Assembly: GCA_921293015.1 (NCBI GenBank)
Contig: OV121088.1
Span: 31,285,645-31,349,644 of the forward strand
Length of the DNA stretch: 64,000 nt
Source of the DNA: Phorcus lineatus
Lineage: Eukaryota; Mollusca; Gastropoda; Trochida; Trochidae
Reading direction: 5' to 3'
Position numbers and translations under genes: made by a program. Numbering within the stretch: the first letter of the stretch is position 1; each line of letters starts with the position of its first letter. Shown here one piece after another: positions 10,277-24,469 of this stretch. The notes under the pieces are model-generated. The model saw only the letters and a program-made list of their open reading frames with translations. It was not told the DNA's origin and made no database searches.

Positions 10277-13200
10277 GAATCATGAATGACCATCTCCTCA
10301 TTCTCAGTTGTTCAGGAACAAAGTAAAAAGCATTAACTAGCACAAAACTGCTGAAATAATTGGAACCAAACCATGCTGTTATAGGAAACTTAATTACAGG
10401 AAACTTAAGGCATCCAAAAAGGGAATGCTACAAAATTGGCCACTTGTAACAGAGGGTATACTTAAACATTCCGGATTAGTGCAGGCAAAGAGTTAACTTG
10501 TATATTGAGATATAATATATTCAAAGAGACATGCTTTACATAATTAATAAGGCAATCCATCACTTAATTGTCAACAGTCAATTGCAGGAGTAATCTATCT
10601 TATTTTATCAGGCTGAATTTGATGCTATTACAAACAGGTGATGAATGTTTAACAAGATACCCGTAACCATGGCAGAAAATATAAACAAATAAGCATCTTG
10701 TTACAAAATATATTCAAAAGGGACAAAAAAAATGTTCATCAATAATAAAAAACGTAGCAATAATACAAAATACCATCGAGAACTTTCAAAAATTCTTTCA
10801 ATTTAATAAAGAGGAAAAATGTTGTTGGGTTTTTTTCAAAATTGGTATTGTAAGAGAAACCTTAAGGAAAGCTGGAAAGAAAACATTTCAATCAAGCTCA
10901 AGATAGCCATCCCATGCTTCAAGCTTCCAATCTGAAGACAAGGTTATGGAAGGACAACCATAACAAAACAGTGTTCATCAAGGAGAGAAACAAAAGCATT
11001 TAAAATTTACATCAAAAAGCGATTTTCATGAAACATCCAATGTATTAAACCCTATCCCAGGATGCATCTAGTTGACTACATACCGTGGCAAAATTAATTT
11101 GGGAATTTAGGCACTTGGAGGAACAGCCAAAGGACAGGAATTGTTTGTGTATTTATTAGATATAAAGAAGATTACGAGAGGGGAATAAAGTAAAGGAATG
11201 GATGGACAGATCCCGAGGGTACGCTAAACCCAAGCACAACTTCTTCCAAGCTCATAGCAGCTCTTGCACGTTCAATAACAGTGTATGGAGGACAACACAC
11301 AATTATCATCAGAACTCCGAGGGTGGTGTATTGAACAAACCAAAAATATGGATAATAAATTTGGAAATATTTTTCCCAACAGACCTTTTGCAGATGACCT
11401 CCTCTGCCCTGGTTGCCGTTAGTGACACCCTGACAGTCACTGCGGAGGCTGTTGTGCAAGCGAAATTCATATTTGATCGGCTCGAGGAATTTACAAGCCA
11501 TCAGAGACCAGCGGAGACTAAGAACCACGGTCCCAAAGATGATACATTAACAGACACAGCAAATAATAGGTATGGAATTATTGATAATGTTTCCCTTAGG
11601 GAACAACAAAGGAAAGACATCCATTTCAGGGAAAGCAGCATATTTACGGGGCAACAATATTTTCAGCATGTTTGCTATGTTTCGTCTATGAATTCTATGA
11701 AATACAGATTAATAAACTGTAATTAGAAAATGGTTATACATCTGTTCTATTCCGGTTGACAACTCTGGAAAGTTAAATATTTGAAAATGGTGTCCATTAT
11801 TTTGTTCCCGTTCGCTGCACAGAGTTTAACACAGTTCCAGAATTTAATGCTTGTGCAACTTCGACTAAAGTGCCGTAGCAGTCCAGATTGATTTACAAAG
11901 TTAAAGTGTCTACTTTGTAGTCAGCAAGTTGGCATGAAACATTGTGGTCTTTGCTGGAGGCAATTTGACAGTTACAACATCGCTTTTATCACTACAAGTG
12001 TTCCCCAAACATTCTAATGGAAATCTTTCTTGGAGAATTGCAGATGAATATCAAATGACTAAGTCTAATAGGTGAAAAATAACAATTGTCAAATCTTGTA
12101 TGCTGTAGTTAGAATGCACTGAACCAAGAAATGTACTTGAGAGTGCAGCTTGGATTTATCACTACTCCATTAAACAAAATCAACTCTCTAATGTTGAAGG
12201 TTTTTGTCAATCACATACAAATAAACACAATTAAGTACTCAAATCCCATTGTCAATTTAAGGAATAACAATTTTAGAAACCTAATTTACACTACAGAGCT
12301 TTAAGAGCTTTAGATTGTAGTCCTGAATAAGGAATTCTGAAAGTATTATGATTTATCTATAATTTCCTTGGGATGCCACAAAATCAAATATCCAAAAATT
12401 AGCATTTTTGCTAAACAAGGCCTTGAGGCCACTTCGAACTTGAAAGAACATGAATAAATGTTGTAAGCAGCAATTGGAAACATGGTAAGGAGGAGCAAAG
12501 CTGAAGAAGGCAAGAGGAGTCCTATGTCAATAGTGTTAGGATGATAGGAGCTAAGAAGACATGGTTAAGTGAAGGCTCATGAAGACTTCAGCATCGAGTC
12601 AGTTGGAGGGTGTAAGGAATAGGACCGGTGACCCAGACGTGACGCTATCCGATTCATCACTCTCGGTCCCATATTGAGGTGAGCAACACTGACCCTACAG
12701 GACGCGACAAACCAGACCATTCAGCCCCATATGTGAATGGAATATATTGATATCATCCAATCAAACTAGATGGAGATTTGTCGGCCGTCTCTGCGACATA
12801 GGACAGTTTTAGTACCCCAAAAATGTGGATGATCCCATGAACCAAACCAAACCATACAACTATAATGGCATTGGAAAATTTGATGTTTCAATAATGTGGC
12901 CATGGTCAATTATATTTTTCATAATATCTTGGATAGGTAATCTGATATATTTGCTCTGACTCTTTGTAAAGTGAAGAAATGAAGTTTGGTGGAAAATTTC
13001 TATTCTTTGTATGGATATTAAGTTTTGTATACATAATGTTTTGAAATTGATTGTAACTTTGTTGTCTAGACAGTGATAATTGTTCAAAAGGTCATTGTAA
13101 TGTGTATAATTATGTTCACTTTAATAAAATATAGGACATCTGTTTACACACAATAGATCAGTAGATGTACATGGTTGTACACATGCGAAATATACAGTGT

Positions 13201-15020
13201 AAACAGAGTCCAAATTTTGAATAAAATCTCTCAATGCAAGACAGAACTGATTCACATGCACAACCTTTAGTTAAACCTAAAAGAAAGAACAAAAAAAAAG
13301 AAGAGATATGTGCTCAATAAGTTCAACATGTAAGAAAAAGCTATGTTGCAACATCATTTCTTCAGGTAAAGACTTGAGAGTGTATTACGTAATCAGGTGC
13401 CATTGTTACAGTTACGCCATCGATTGCCGACAGCTTCTGGCGTGGCTCAGCAGGACCTTCTCAAACACCAAACATCATTTTCCCGTTTAGTTTGGGAGCA
13501 TGACATGCACAATACAAAGACAGTCAAATGCTCAATTTACTCTAATTGGAGAAATCCTCTGAATCAATTGCTCTGCTTTAAACTTATCGATTATACAATG
13601 GCGAGTCTGAATGACGTTTACTTTGATTTCAATAGGAATATTGACTGCCAAAGCTTTAGCCCCATTATGACGTCCTCTTGTTAGAAAGGTACTGTTCAGC
13701 TTAAAATTCAGCATTTTATGTGATATTGTATAGTCCAGACACAATAAATATTATTCCCATGTAAAATTTGCAGACAATGCCAATGACCTTATAATTCATT
13801 TTATTTCTTTCGGCACAAAATTTAAATTTGGAATCAATTTGACAAAACGTTTATCTCTTGTACAAAATAATGAGCTATTATTTTACATTTAGTTCCCTAA
13901 AACAGGCAAATGACTAAGATTTTGAATTGAAAGCAAAATATCTTCTTGTCAGCTGAACATTTTTGTCTAAATCAGCTTCCCTTCAAGCTCTAAATTAATT
14001 GACGTTATTCAATTAAGATCTTCTTTCAAAAGTCCAATGACGTATGAGAAGGATATACTTTGTTTTGTTTTTTGGCCGGTTTCAGCGCATGATAATCACA
14101 TTAAATGTTAACGTGAAAATACGGGAAGGTGAAAAGAAATCATTTTAGATACTTCACGAAACTTGGCAAAAAATCACAAACTCATGAAGTTTTCAAAATC
14201 AATACCAATCAACAGTGCCCAAAAGGATAACTTCAGAACAGCAGTCGGCCTAAAGTGAAACACTCGTGCAAAACATAGCCAACAAAACATTTCATCCAAT
14301 ACCAAACATTTGCAACTTTTATCGCCCTGTGCGGGCATCCTTCTTTGTCAAATGTGATCACAACGAAGGGTTATTTTTCTAAACGGCTCTTCAAAACCAA
14401 ACACAGATATTATCAAGATACTTTATATTTCACAAGGGATGATCAATGTTGTTTTGTTTTACACCATTTGGCGATCAATAGAGCCAGTGCGGCAAATAAA
14501 TAAACGGTTTGATCTGGGCACCGAAACACGGCACTGCTTACATCTTTGTCAGAAACGTGGCTCAACACACCATCAGCAGTGCAGAGTTTTGATAGCGTAG
14601 CCAAGTTTCCGCAGGCAGCTTATAAACAGGTAAATGTTCCAGTCCCTGTTTTGAGGACTCTGCATACAAAGAATTTTATATTTTAATTGGTGTTCGTCGT
14701 TTTTTCTATTGATTGATGTTAAACAACTGATCACCACAATTGATTGAAATGGATGCGTCCCTGTTATATCAACACAGAGAATGCAAAATACACACGTATA
14801 ACTCAGAGAAATAAACACTGACAATTTTTTTACAATGGCTGAACTATTTTCTTAACGTAGAAGGAATAATCAGTATGCAGATTACAAACAAACTGTAATA
14901 GGAAGTTGGACGAATATTTTAAACTCTTTTAGAGTATCTATGCTGATTTATTGGAAATGGAATAATTCTTTAAACAATGCTAAGTGATGTTGCATTTGAC
15001 AACAGAATTCAGTACCTCAG
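10277..15020. other. AT-rich non-coding DNA with a few complex patches
   Basis: No gene is recognised. The longest open frame in the window, 174 codons at 11202-11726 (+), overlaps a 118-codon frame on the other strand (11172-11528). Neither has a recognisable domain. The shared stretch 11380-11540 is more complex than its surroundings and may be conserved non-coding DNA. A patch at 12600-12850 (CGTGACGCTATCCGATTCAT, then ACAGGACGCGACAAACC) may be an old repeat. Blocks at 13400-13700 and 14040-14600 have balanced composition but no clear feature. Confidence 0.5.
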
Positions 15021-15078
15021 AATAAGCACCATTCAATTCTTTGATTCAAAATAAGCACCATTCAATTCTTTGATTCAA
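15021..15078 (+). repeat. 29-bp direct tandem duplication
   Basis: The unit AATAAGCACC-ATTCAATTCT-TTGATTCA occurs at 15021 and again, essentially identical, at 15050. It is a recent local duplication. Confidence 0.92.
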
Positions 15079-16269
15079 TATACAATCATAATAACAATCT
15101 ATGAACACAAACAATTCAAAATTTATCATTTTCATTTCAGCCAGTCAAGTTTAAAAATGGTTTCAGTTTCTTTAAAGCCTGGACACAGTATTCGTGAACA
15201 GATGCACAAATGGATAGCCCAAAAAAACTGGATATAAAGTTTGAAAATATTGATTAAATCCGCTCTGATCAGTTAATAGATGGTGTTTTTTGCACCAAGG
15301 GTGTGCACACTAGTCTCTATCTGCCAGACATGGAGAAAGTGTAGCCCAATGGTATTGTTAGATAGCCACGCCAGATGAAATGGAATTAGAAATTGAAAGA
15401 AAGGAAGACAAAATGGCGTGACAATGATGAATTAACAACCACTTTGCGAAATGAGGATCCAGCAAGCCAAAATGCCTGAGAGGACTTTTTCAACATCCCA
15501 AATGACTTTATTTGGCATTTCCTCTTTAACATAGAGCTTTGGTTCTTTTAAAACCATGTAGATTAAAATGACACATGGACCTGCTTGGAAAACAGATATG
15601 GTGGACTGTCGACATTGAGAAAGGTGGAATCTGTTCCCATAAAATACAGAGAAGGAGAACAGACAGCGTACCGGCCTATGAGACAAGCATGTTTGCTGAC
15701 CAACATCAGATTTCTAAAAATAAGAAATCAACCAAATACCCCAATGGATCCCAGTCAAGAAATCCCATTTTTCTCTCAGGACTTTAGAAGCTGCAATTGC
15801 TGGCAATAATGCATGAACCAAATAAAACTTCCAATCTCCTTGCTCAAAAAGTAGATTTTCAATAATGCATTTGGTTGCCCTAATCATCCTAATCTATGAA
15901 CACTCTGTAATAATTCTCATATGAAATATTCTAACCTCTACATTCAGTGTGTCACCAGTCAAAAGGAATTTAGCTTTCAATTGAATTTGAAATGAGAAAT
16001 CTTTTGATGAGGCCAAGAGAATTTCCAGATGATGAAGCTTAACAACATATTGATAAATTTGATCGAAATGTCAACCATCTCTATCGAGCAGCTAAAAAGC
16101 GGAGCCAACCGCACCCAGACTTGTGTCTCTATTTCAGGGAATACTATTTGAACAGTTCCTGATCAATTTGCAATCTAAATACAGATGAGTTTTAAATATG
16201 CCCATTTTCAATAGAGTTATTCCTTAGGTCCTGAGAAAGCTACCAAGATACCAGTTGATGCTTTTCAAG
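15079..16269. other. AT-rich non-coding DNA
   Basis: Open frames near 15432-15809 overlap on both strands and show no domain. Nothing specific is recognised. Confidence 0.55.
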
Positions 16270-17560
16270 CCTAACTGTTGTTGCTCTGGGCAGCTACAAT
16301 AGCAAAGGAAGCTGCTATTCACACAAGTGATTATGGGCAGAGGCTACACGTCAGCCGAGTGCATATGTTGGTTTTATGCAAGTGCATGGCTGTGCATGCA
16401 GTGGGAAGATCAGCCGAGGCAAGTGCAGGCACTGCTAACAGACGCAGAAACTGCCGCGAGGGAGAAATGCAGATGACAGTCGTGTTGACTTGCGGACATG
16501 TCCATTAATGCATCTGCCTGCTCCCTTCTAAGTGAGAGAGCTGGAAAAGAACTCGGAAGTTATCCGCAAGGATGAATGGCATCAGGGACAATCGCGAGAC
16601 GTGGATTCCGCTGAAAGGTGTGAAGGTTGTCGGCACAGGGATACAGATCCATGAGATATCGCGCCTAAATATCTGATGGCTTTGTGGCCAATCCTGTATG
16701 CTTTTAATAGAGCTTGTCTTCAAATCGGCAATGATGCTTCAATGACACTTGTGACCACCTTATTGATTGGCCAATAAACCTTCCCTCGTGAGGAGTATTT
16801 AACGAGTCGCTATTATCAGCTCTCAGAAGAAGAAATGCAACACATTTCTCTAAAACCAACGGCACTGACAGCCATTGGTGAAATCTGGGCAACAAGCCTT
16901 AGTGGACGATTTCTATTAGATCTCTGCCAACTATTAGAACTCTCTAACTCCATAAATCAGAGGGCAATGCACTTGATATTAATTGCACAGTTCGTACAAT
17001 AATTTCCAATGAGATTTATGCAATCATCGACACGCGGTCTCAGTGATGGTTTCAATTTGGCAGCAACTTGCTGAGAATTGATTCCTTGTTGGGAAAAGCT
17101 AATCGATGGATCAATATTTTGAATTTGGCTTTCACCAATTAACATTCCCTAACACGGACATAATATTCATAACAGTGCAATACTGGTCCTGAGAGAAAAA
17201 ATTAGGTGAAGATCCATGAAAAAGTGCACAACTTTTAAATATTGAGATCAAGATGAAAGTTGCAGGAGAAAATATTCGACCTGCACAGGGAGTTAAATTA
17301 GACCTGTGACCTAATTGGTGGAGATTTAGATTTCCTCCCCCTTCCTCTTTAGGCATTCCCTTTCATCTCGAGTATTGACAAATTGCCATTAATAATTCCT
17401 AATTTACTACCAGAAGGACTTTCATGTGATACACATATTGAAATTATATCAGCAATTAAGCTTGATTTTAATTGCACATCCAATTAGTCATTTTTCATTA
17501 GAGATTTTTTTTGGTCATTTACATGCTTTCAAAGATTATTCCAATTAAGTACTCATCGTT
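16270..17560. promoter_or_regulatory. Candidate conserved regulatory cluster (1.3 kb)
   Basis: This is the longest stretch of complex, repeat-free, non-coding-looking sequence in the window. Short open frames occur on both strands but none is domain-like. Site-like words include CACTTGA (16970-16976, NK2-type), ATTAATTGCAC (16978-16988), AGCTAATCGATGGATCAAT near 17098, CCATTAATAATTCC near 17386 and CAATTAG (17481-17487). Such density of homeodomain-type cores within high-complexity DNA is typical of developmental enhancers. The call is by resemblance only, and some part could be an unrecognised exon. Confidence 0.33.
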
Positions 17561-18011
17561 GAATTTTGATGGTATCAAGTGCTTTGAATTGCATAGAAAA
17601 TTTCTGGAATAAAATGTTTTAAAAATTAACATGTGTTCAAAATAATTTTCACTGTAAAACCATCCTTCTGAAACCGCAACAAACTATTCTTTTTTTACCT
17701 ACTGCCAGTAGAAAGACCCTATAATAGAGGATGTAGATATAGATAAGGGCAGTTGTGCAATTTTTTAAACAAGTATATCAAATCACACCGACCTGTCCTG
17801 GGAAAAAATACATTCTTTGGGATTTTGAAAATAGTTTCAGTTCTGTATCTGTTCTGTATACAAGTATCCCGTCAGGACCAGGTTAATCTTTTCTCGTTTG
17901 TGGGAATTACAAGGGTCGACAGGCTTTCCCGAAGTCGTAGTTCCAGGTAGCTGTATTATAACTACATCTGGCCTACAGTAAAATATGTGTTAAACAGCAG
18001 ACGCCTATCTC
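17561..18011. other. AT-rich non-coding DNA
   Basis: No gene or repeat recognised. A patch around 17860-17960 is more complex (GTCGACAGG, CCGAAGTCGTAG). Confidence 0.5.
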
Positions 18012-18266
18012 CTAGTGGCGACACCTGGCAAGCACCTGATTGTCCAAACTAGGTGGCAAATCAAAAGTGCCTGCTGCAACAGAAGGGGGTCGTTTATGCT
18101 GGGAGATTAATTGAAATTGGGTTGACCATGGTGGTTGATTGTCCACGCCACTGCTGACCAAAGTGGTGGACACTGACTGTCTCTTATTGGTGCTTAGTTT
18201 GACATGTTCTCTTGCCCCACTAGTAATTATGATAGATGGTCTTGATCTGTGAGTATGCATGATCAT
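18012..18266 (-). other. Weak candidate coding exon or conserved block (-)
   Basis: An 84-codon open frame whose translation is less biased than most in this AT-rich window: Ser, Thr, Pro and Gln rich, with stretches such as SVAAGTFDLPPSLDNQ. An AG acceptor (ACTCACAG, complement near 18248-18255) lies at its start, without a strong pyrimidine tract. The only donor-like sites near its end are weak (CAG|GTGCTT, CAG|GTGTCG). It matches no family I know. A chance frame in regulatory DNA is at least as likely. Confidence 0.18.
18049..18058 (+). promoter_or_regulatory. CTCF-core-like motif
   Basis: CTAGGTGGCA fits the core of the CTCF consensus (SYAGRKGGCR). The preceding CC is absent. A 10-bp match is expected by chance at this scale now and then. 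Confidence 0.2.
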
Positions 18267-20399
18267 TCCCTGTGGAACAAATGTCTACTTGTCCCATGTT
18301 AATACAGAAGGATAAGGCACTGACCAATGGTCAAACATACAATGTCAAGTTTGTATCACAAGTTCATGATGTCTCTTTCAACTGATTTAAGACCTTTTTT
18401 CAACCATTACTTGTATTTGAAATCATGGTCCATATATCCTCACATGTCTATTTTGAAAACAAAGATTGTGAAGTCCCTTGAAATATTAGTCTCTAGTTTG
18501 AAATATGAGTATGACAGCTAGCCATGTTAAAATAAGGGCTTCTGTTTTTGTACAGGTCAGAAACAACATCAACAGTAACTTAACAGAATCATACATATTG
18601 CTGTCCAAAACATCTAACAAGAAAATGAAAATGTCACCATATTGATTTGGTCTAAACTCTGTTCTGCTAGATGCTGGCCAGATTGCAAGGTCAGAAGAAA
18701 CAATCAGTTGAGTTAGGAACCAGTGTCCAACTAGCCAGGACTAAATGATAAGTTATTGCTTTGATCACTCCCAAGGGTAATCCCATACAGTGCTTGATTC
18801 TGTACTAGTTCTCCATCATAAAGGTCATAATGTTTTGAAGGACGGAGTAAATTATTGCCCCAGAACAGATGCTGTCCATGGCACCGTGAAACTAGAGTCA
18901 ATCGCAGACCTTTGGGACAAGGAGAGGGTGCGATTACTTGACACTTTCTAGTCTGTTTGGGGACTTGTAGCCTTTGTCCATTAATTACTGAAATGACTAC
19001 TGTCCAACAGGAAAATCTATCATAACCCTTAACTATTGCTCAAAGAAGCTGCCACCTCACTAGATGGAGCCGGTTGAACCCTGAACCTGCTGTTAACCTT
19101 TGACATGCCTCTCAAGCTTGCACAGGTCTCTGGTGTAGGTGCATTTTAACCTTTGATCAGCTTTCATAAGTTTTTAATCTCTTGTTAACCCTTTGATTGA
19201 GGCACTATATGTTTGGGCTATTTGGTAATACTGCTGTAGCATAAGAATCTACCACCCTCTTACCAAAGAAGGCAAAGAAGGTCAAATTCATAAGTGACTT
19301 TTTTTAGTATCAAGAGCAAATATAATCTGTAGGAAGAAAAAATAAGTCCATCTTATCCTGACATAAGTAGCTGAAAATTCCCCCTTTATTCAGTCTGCTT
19401 ACCATTTAGGAATGAACATGTGAATACATCAGAACACTCAGCTTGCGACAGACATATGGTTAATGTTACTCTGATTGAGGGAAAATGCAAATCAAAACAT
19501 TTCACAATGGCAGCTCATTGAATTATGATTTCTTAACATATGTATGAAAAAGTGTAAATGCATGATAAATTAAACAAATTGAATGTTTACCTGTCACTTA
19601 AAAAGATGTTGAAAAGATTGATAATGTGAGAATACTGATTTCGCTTCATTACATTTATATTTTTAAAAGCTCTGTCTTTATTGTTTTCGATGAACAATAA
19701 TTCCTCTCGGACAGCTTATGATTTTGAGCAAATTTATGATGACAAAAATAATATTTCCCTTTCAACCTCTAATTCTATTTCAAAATTAAATTAGCAAAAA
19801 ACAAAAAGGGGGATGTTCTGTCCTCAAAACTGCATGCAAATTGAAGTCACAATATGCAAATAGAAAACTTTAATTTGATTTCTTTTGAAAGAACGTATAA
19901 CCATTCATTTGATTTATGGCACAACATCACTTCTGCTCAACAATATTGACGAAACAGCAAAAAGGGAAGTCTTTGAGAAATATTACCACTTAATTCATGC
20001 AAAAACATCATCTTCTGCCTAGTTTGATTGAGGAGAATTTTGCTATTTCTCCTAAAACAATTTTTCAAATTCCCCTCCAGACTTTTTTCAAACATCTATC
20101 TTCCATTGCGTCAGCACAAAAAACTGAATTTAACAAATTTAGTGAAATTAATCTCCGACCGGCTAACAAGGAAGTATCTTCTTTCTGTGGTATCCCAGGA
20201 TGCAATGGACCATTTTTCCCCCTGCTAATAGAGTAACGGTATACATCACTGTAATCCAATAACACACCATACTCCTATATCATCTCCTGTCCAAAGTGCT
20301 AGCTGCAAGATTGTTTTTCATGACAATTAGTCCAACCGGATTTCAATTTCTATTACATGGTAAGCAATGATTGTTCTCTTGAACTGTGCTCTTGCTTAT
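18267..20399. other. AT-rich non-coding DNA
   Basis: No gene recognised. TTAACCTTTGACATGCC near 19093 and TTAACCCTTTGA at 19185-19196 resemble the TTAA-CCCTTT ends of the element at 48912-52064 but have no partner here. Overlapping frames at 19997-20265 show no domain. Confidence 0.5.
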
Positions 20400-20680
20400 G
20401 AATAATTGACCAACGTCCAAACCAGGCTGTCTTGCTCAGAGCGGTCATTTTCCTCTGAGGACGGCCAAAGTCAGCTTCCTTCAGTTCAGACTTGCATTAA
20501 GGCGAGATTAGCAAAGAGTTCACCCATAGAATCAACAGGGGAAATTATCGCTCCATTATTAATGCATTCGCGTGCTTCGTGCTCCCAGTCTTCGAGGATA
20601 TCAAACAGAGATCGCAGAGAAACATACCCAGATATGAGACACTGATAACGGAGGCTAATTCATCACCGCTGTCGATTTTG
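20400..20680. promoter_or_regulatory. Candidate conserved regulatory block
   Basis: A complex, repeat-free stretch with mixed composition, including AGAGCGGTCATTTTCC, CTCCATTATTAATGCATTCG and ATATCAAACAGAGATCGCAG. One 79-codon frame (+) crosses it without a recognisable domain. It looks like conserved non-coding DNA. Confidence 0.25.
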
Positions 20681-23600
20681 CCAGCTTTTTTTTTCAAACA
20701 GTGATTGACATTTATTGTCTTTGGATGATCACTGGCAAGATGGATGGTTGAATTTAATAAAGTTCAACCACTTTAGGAAATAAAATGTTCATCGGTACTC
20801 CCATTTCCTCCTTGATTCTATTCGGTTCAATTTTACTCTTTTTAGCATTAATCTTTTACTTCTGCTATTTAAACACAACTTGAGTGTTGAATTGATAGCA
20901 TGTTTTCAATGCAACTTCCCAATCAAAATAAGACTGGAATGAAGTTGAAGAAATCTTAAGAGCATTTCCTTCGTTACTTCAGCATGTTTCAGCTGTAACG
21001 TGGATTCAATTATTTAACCATCTCTGGGCTTGTCTGCTCAGTCAGTTGGCTTGAAAAAACAAGTATTAATTATTCTGACATAAGATCAAGTAATCTACAC
21101 TTCAGGGTTAACTTGTGCTCCATTAACAGGACATCATGACCATTTTTGTAGTTATCTGTAGAAAAGTCATTAAACTTTAACCAGTTATCCTAAAAATGAT
21201 TAAAACATATTCATAAGTATTCTTAAAATTGTGTCAAGGCCTGGAACTAAATCTACTTACCATGTGGAAATACCAGTAGATTTGATAAATCAAATTTCCG
21301 GCAGGACAAAAAATAATTCAATTTCTATTTTCACACAAAAAACACATTTAATTGAGAAAAGTAACTTCATACTGCAAACATCAGATATCATTGGCACGTA
21401 AACAAAGTCAGGAAAGCTATCACCCAATGAACCTTTCAAACCCATTTATAGTTTGGATCATTTTTCCCGCCATTGTATGTTAATTTTGTGATTTCTAGTT
21501 CTGGATTGTAATCTGTAAACACACAATGCCTGGAGCTTTTCACGTTACAATACATAACAAACCAGTTTCCTATGCTGCTGTGTTTCTGGGATTTATTACT
21601 AATGCGACAAGTGCCTTATCTGAAACATGTGCTCCTGATAACTTACACCAATTACATTAACAAACAAAGGACATTCAGCTTTATGACAGGGATCAATAAG
21701 TTGGGAGCTTGTTTCTCATGTAGAGTCATCTCTTTAACTGCAGCTGTGACAAACTGTGCTCAAACCAGGGCATCTTTCTCTCAAAAAGGAAATTAATTGA
21801 GAAAGTGTTCCACTTCCGAGTCATACAGGTCCTTGTCCTATAGTATCATTTGTTAATAAGCAAACATACCTGTAATAGTTGGAATAGTTTGGTGTCTCAA
21901 CAACAGGTGATACTAGATTTACTACAAATCGTTAATAAGTTAGATGAACTTGTTGATAAACATATCTGTTATGAATTTAAGAGTATGTATTGTATTGTGT
22001 TACTTTGCAGATTTGAAAACAAGTTTAAAGCATAAACAAGCCACATGGTTTTAATCAATTCCATCATCTCAGATTCTTCTTGGTAGTAGGCAGATTGAAA
22101 CCATAATTACCTCTAAACTTCTCAAATAACTCAAACAGTACTGAGTTAGACTATCAAATCAAACCCTTTTTTGCAAGACATTTTTGAAAATTAATCAACT
22201 TTCCATGAGTTACTGTTTAACTGATACGAAAATATTCCAGGAATCTCTGTATACATACAAATGATAAAATACATGGACACAAATGTAGAGGTATGTCACA
22301 CTTCCGTACTTTAAAACTGCCTGTATAGCACTGAGTCAGATATTTGTAACTACTTAGCAAGTTTAAATTAACTCATAACCAGCCAAATTGGCTCAACTAT
22401 CGCATTTGTACCCTTTAATGAAAGTTAGTCATCCCGTAACTGGGATGCGGAATAGTCATTGTGAGAGAATTAAAGATTCATAGGTCTCCTGCAGCATCTC
22501 AACAGTGAAGAACCCTGTGACTCAGGTGCTTCCGTCACAGACATCTAAAGTGATGATAAGTGCAGTAGCATGCTCCTGTAATAGGCGATCCCGCACCTTC
22601 TAACTCTGCCGCTTAGTTGATGCCTTGGGCTCGATTTCAACTGAAATATGGAACCTCTTGAATAGAATAACATTGAGAAAACAATCTTATCATGGTGCTT
22701 TTAGTAGAGACAAGGGGCTTTTTTGATCACCACACCACACTGGGTGCTTTTATGAGGCAGGTGCTTGCTTAAGAGACAAGATTATAAAACCTAACCTTCA
22801 ACTTAATAAATCAATAAAGAAAACAAATGAAACAAGACACTGGTTATTTAACATGCTGTTTTCTAATCGAAGAAAAAAAATTTCCTCCAAAATCTATTTT
22901 CATAACGTTTCAGACACTTCATACAATAAGCAGAACTGTAACTAAAAGTCAAACATCATAAACTGTAAGCTTTCTTATTGAAAGCGATCTGTCTAAGCCA
23001 GATAAGTCCTCCGAGGGGAGTAAGTGTTTTTACAACAACTTTATAGATTTCATATTCCAACCAACCCAGACAGGAAACTGCTCAATACCTTGTGATTATA
23101 CTCAATCACGGCCAGAGAAAGCCAAAACGCACTTGTCAAACCCTTCAACTTTTGTACTAAAGTACAAATATCCAGTCGAAATGTTTCGATAAAATTTACA
23201 TAGGACAGTTATAGTTGTCTGAAAACCTAGTCCTTGACTATTGAGCAGCAAGGGAATGTTCTCGGCAGGTGACTTTCGCTAAGGCAACACAGTCACAAAG
23301 AAAGGTGTTCTTTGACTTGATCTGAGCAGGCTTCATGGAGTCCATTGAAATATACAATGTTTTATTCATGGAGAGAACTGACAATGGTGCAATCCTCTTT
23401 CACATCTACAAGTGCCTTACACTGATAAATGCTTAATGAAGAGCTACCAAGCTCACAAGACACTACCATCAACCAAATTGACACCTGATAAACAATTTAT
23501 GAACTCCTGGTGAAAGAAAGAACACATTTCTGTTTCAATGTACTCGACTTGTATCAATAATTTCAACGGATCGTACATTATTTGTTGAAGTCAGTATTTT

Positions 23601-24469
23601 CAACAGATCATGAAATATTTGTTAAATTACTTCTTATCCCAGATTGGTTACGGATAACGGATCGCTCAAACCCAACCCTTTGTGACTAGTTGACTTTCAT
23701 ATGGGTGATGGTTAAACTTGAATGAATTTTCACAAAGGAGCCGTTTCGTGAATAATATAAAATGGAAATGCCATCAGATGAATAACAATCGACTTTGTTG
23801 ATCTGTCAAAAGGGAAATCTTTTTTCTTTTACCGTTGCGGCAGTTACGTGTTACAGACTAAGCAAGAGTATGGATCATCAAAGCGTTGTTCGCCACATTT
23901 GCAGCTGAACCCATTTACATATTGGATTCTGACAAATAAATTGTCACGGAAAAAAGTTTTCGCAGGAAAAAAAGGAGGAAAATATTGGAATATCTTCTCA
24001 TCAATAAAGAAGAAAAGATACGATCTATGGAAGTGTTTCAGTGTGATCAAACGATTGATTCTTTGTTTCCAAGTCAACAAAACTTATTTCATCAAAACAA
24101 GGAATATATATGAAATATTAATCATTGGTAATATAGTATCAATGATAATTATTAAAGGGCCGACAGAATCTACAGCTACCGTTACCTAGTAACCCATAAA
24201 CTTTATCAATCCCCAATATGTGTCAATAAATACCGTAATAAACTCATAAATACAAAATTTGCACAGAATACACAATTCAATTATACTCTATTCACATTCT
24301 ATGTCCATTTTGATGACTATGAAGAGTAATATATTAACAGATGCACTAGACAAAGTAAAGGGGGAGAACAATGCCATAGCTTTTAGCTCGAGATGCATCA
24401 ATAGGGCCTAATGCACACCTCTTAGTCAAGTGTGTAGCCTTCAACTAAGTGCCTGTATCTGTTTGTGCA
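20681..24469. other. AT-rich non-coding DNA
   Basis: No gene recognised. A complex patch at 22430-22620 includes the hairpin-like CATCCCGTAACTGGGATG and CCCTGTGACTCAGG, an AP-1-like core. Lysine-rich frames at 23844-24189 come from A-rich sequence and look non-coding. Confidence 0.5.

Noticed and set aside
10035..10343. Minus-strand frame reading AQWLARSASDQKVRGSNPAR with glycine runs
   Set aside because: It is the translation of the SINE's tRNA-like head (box A to box B) plus its homopolymer. This peptide commonly appears as a false protein from such elements.
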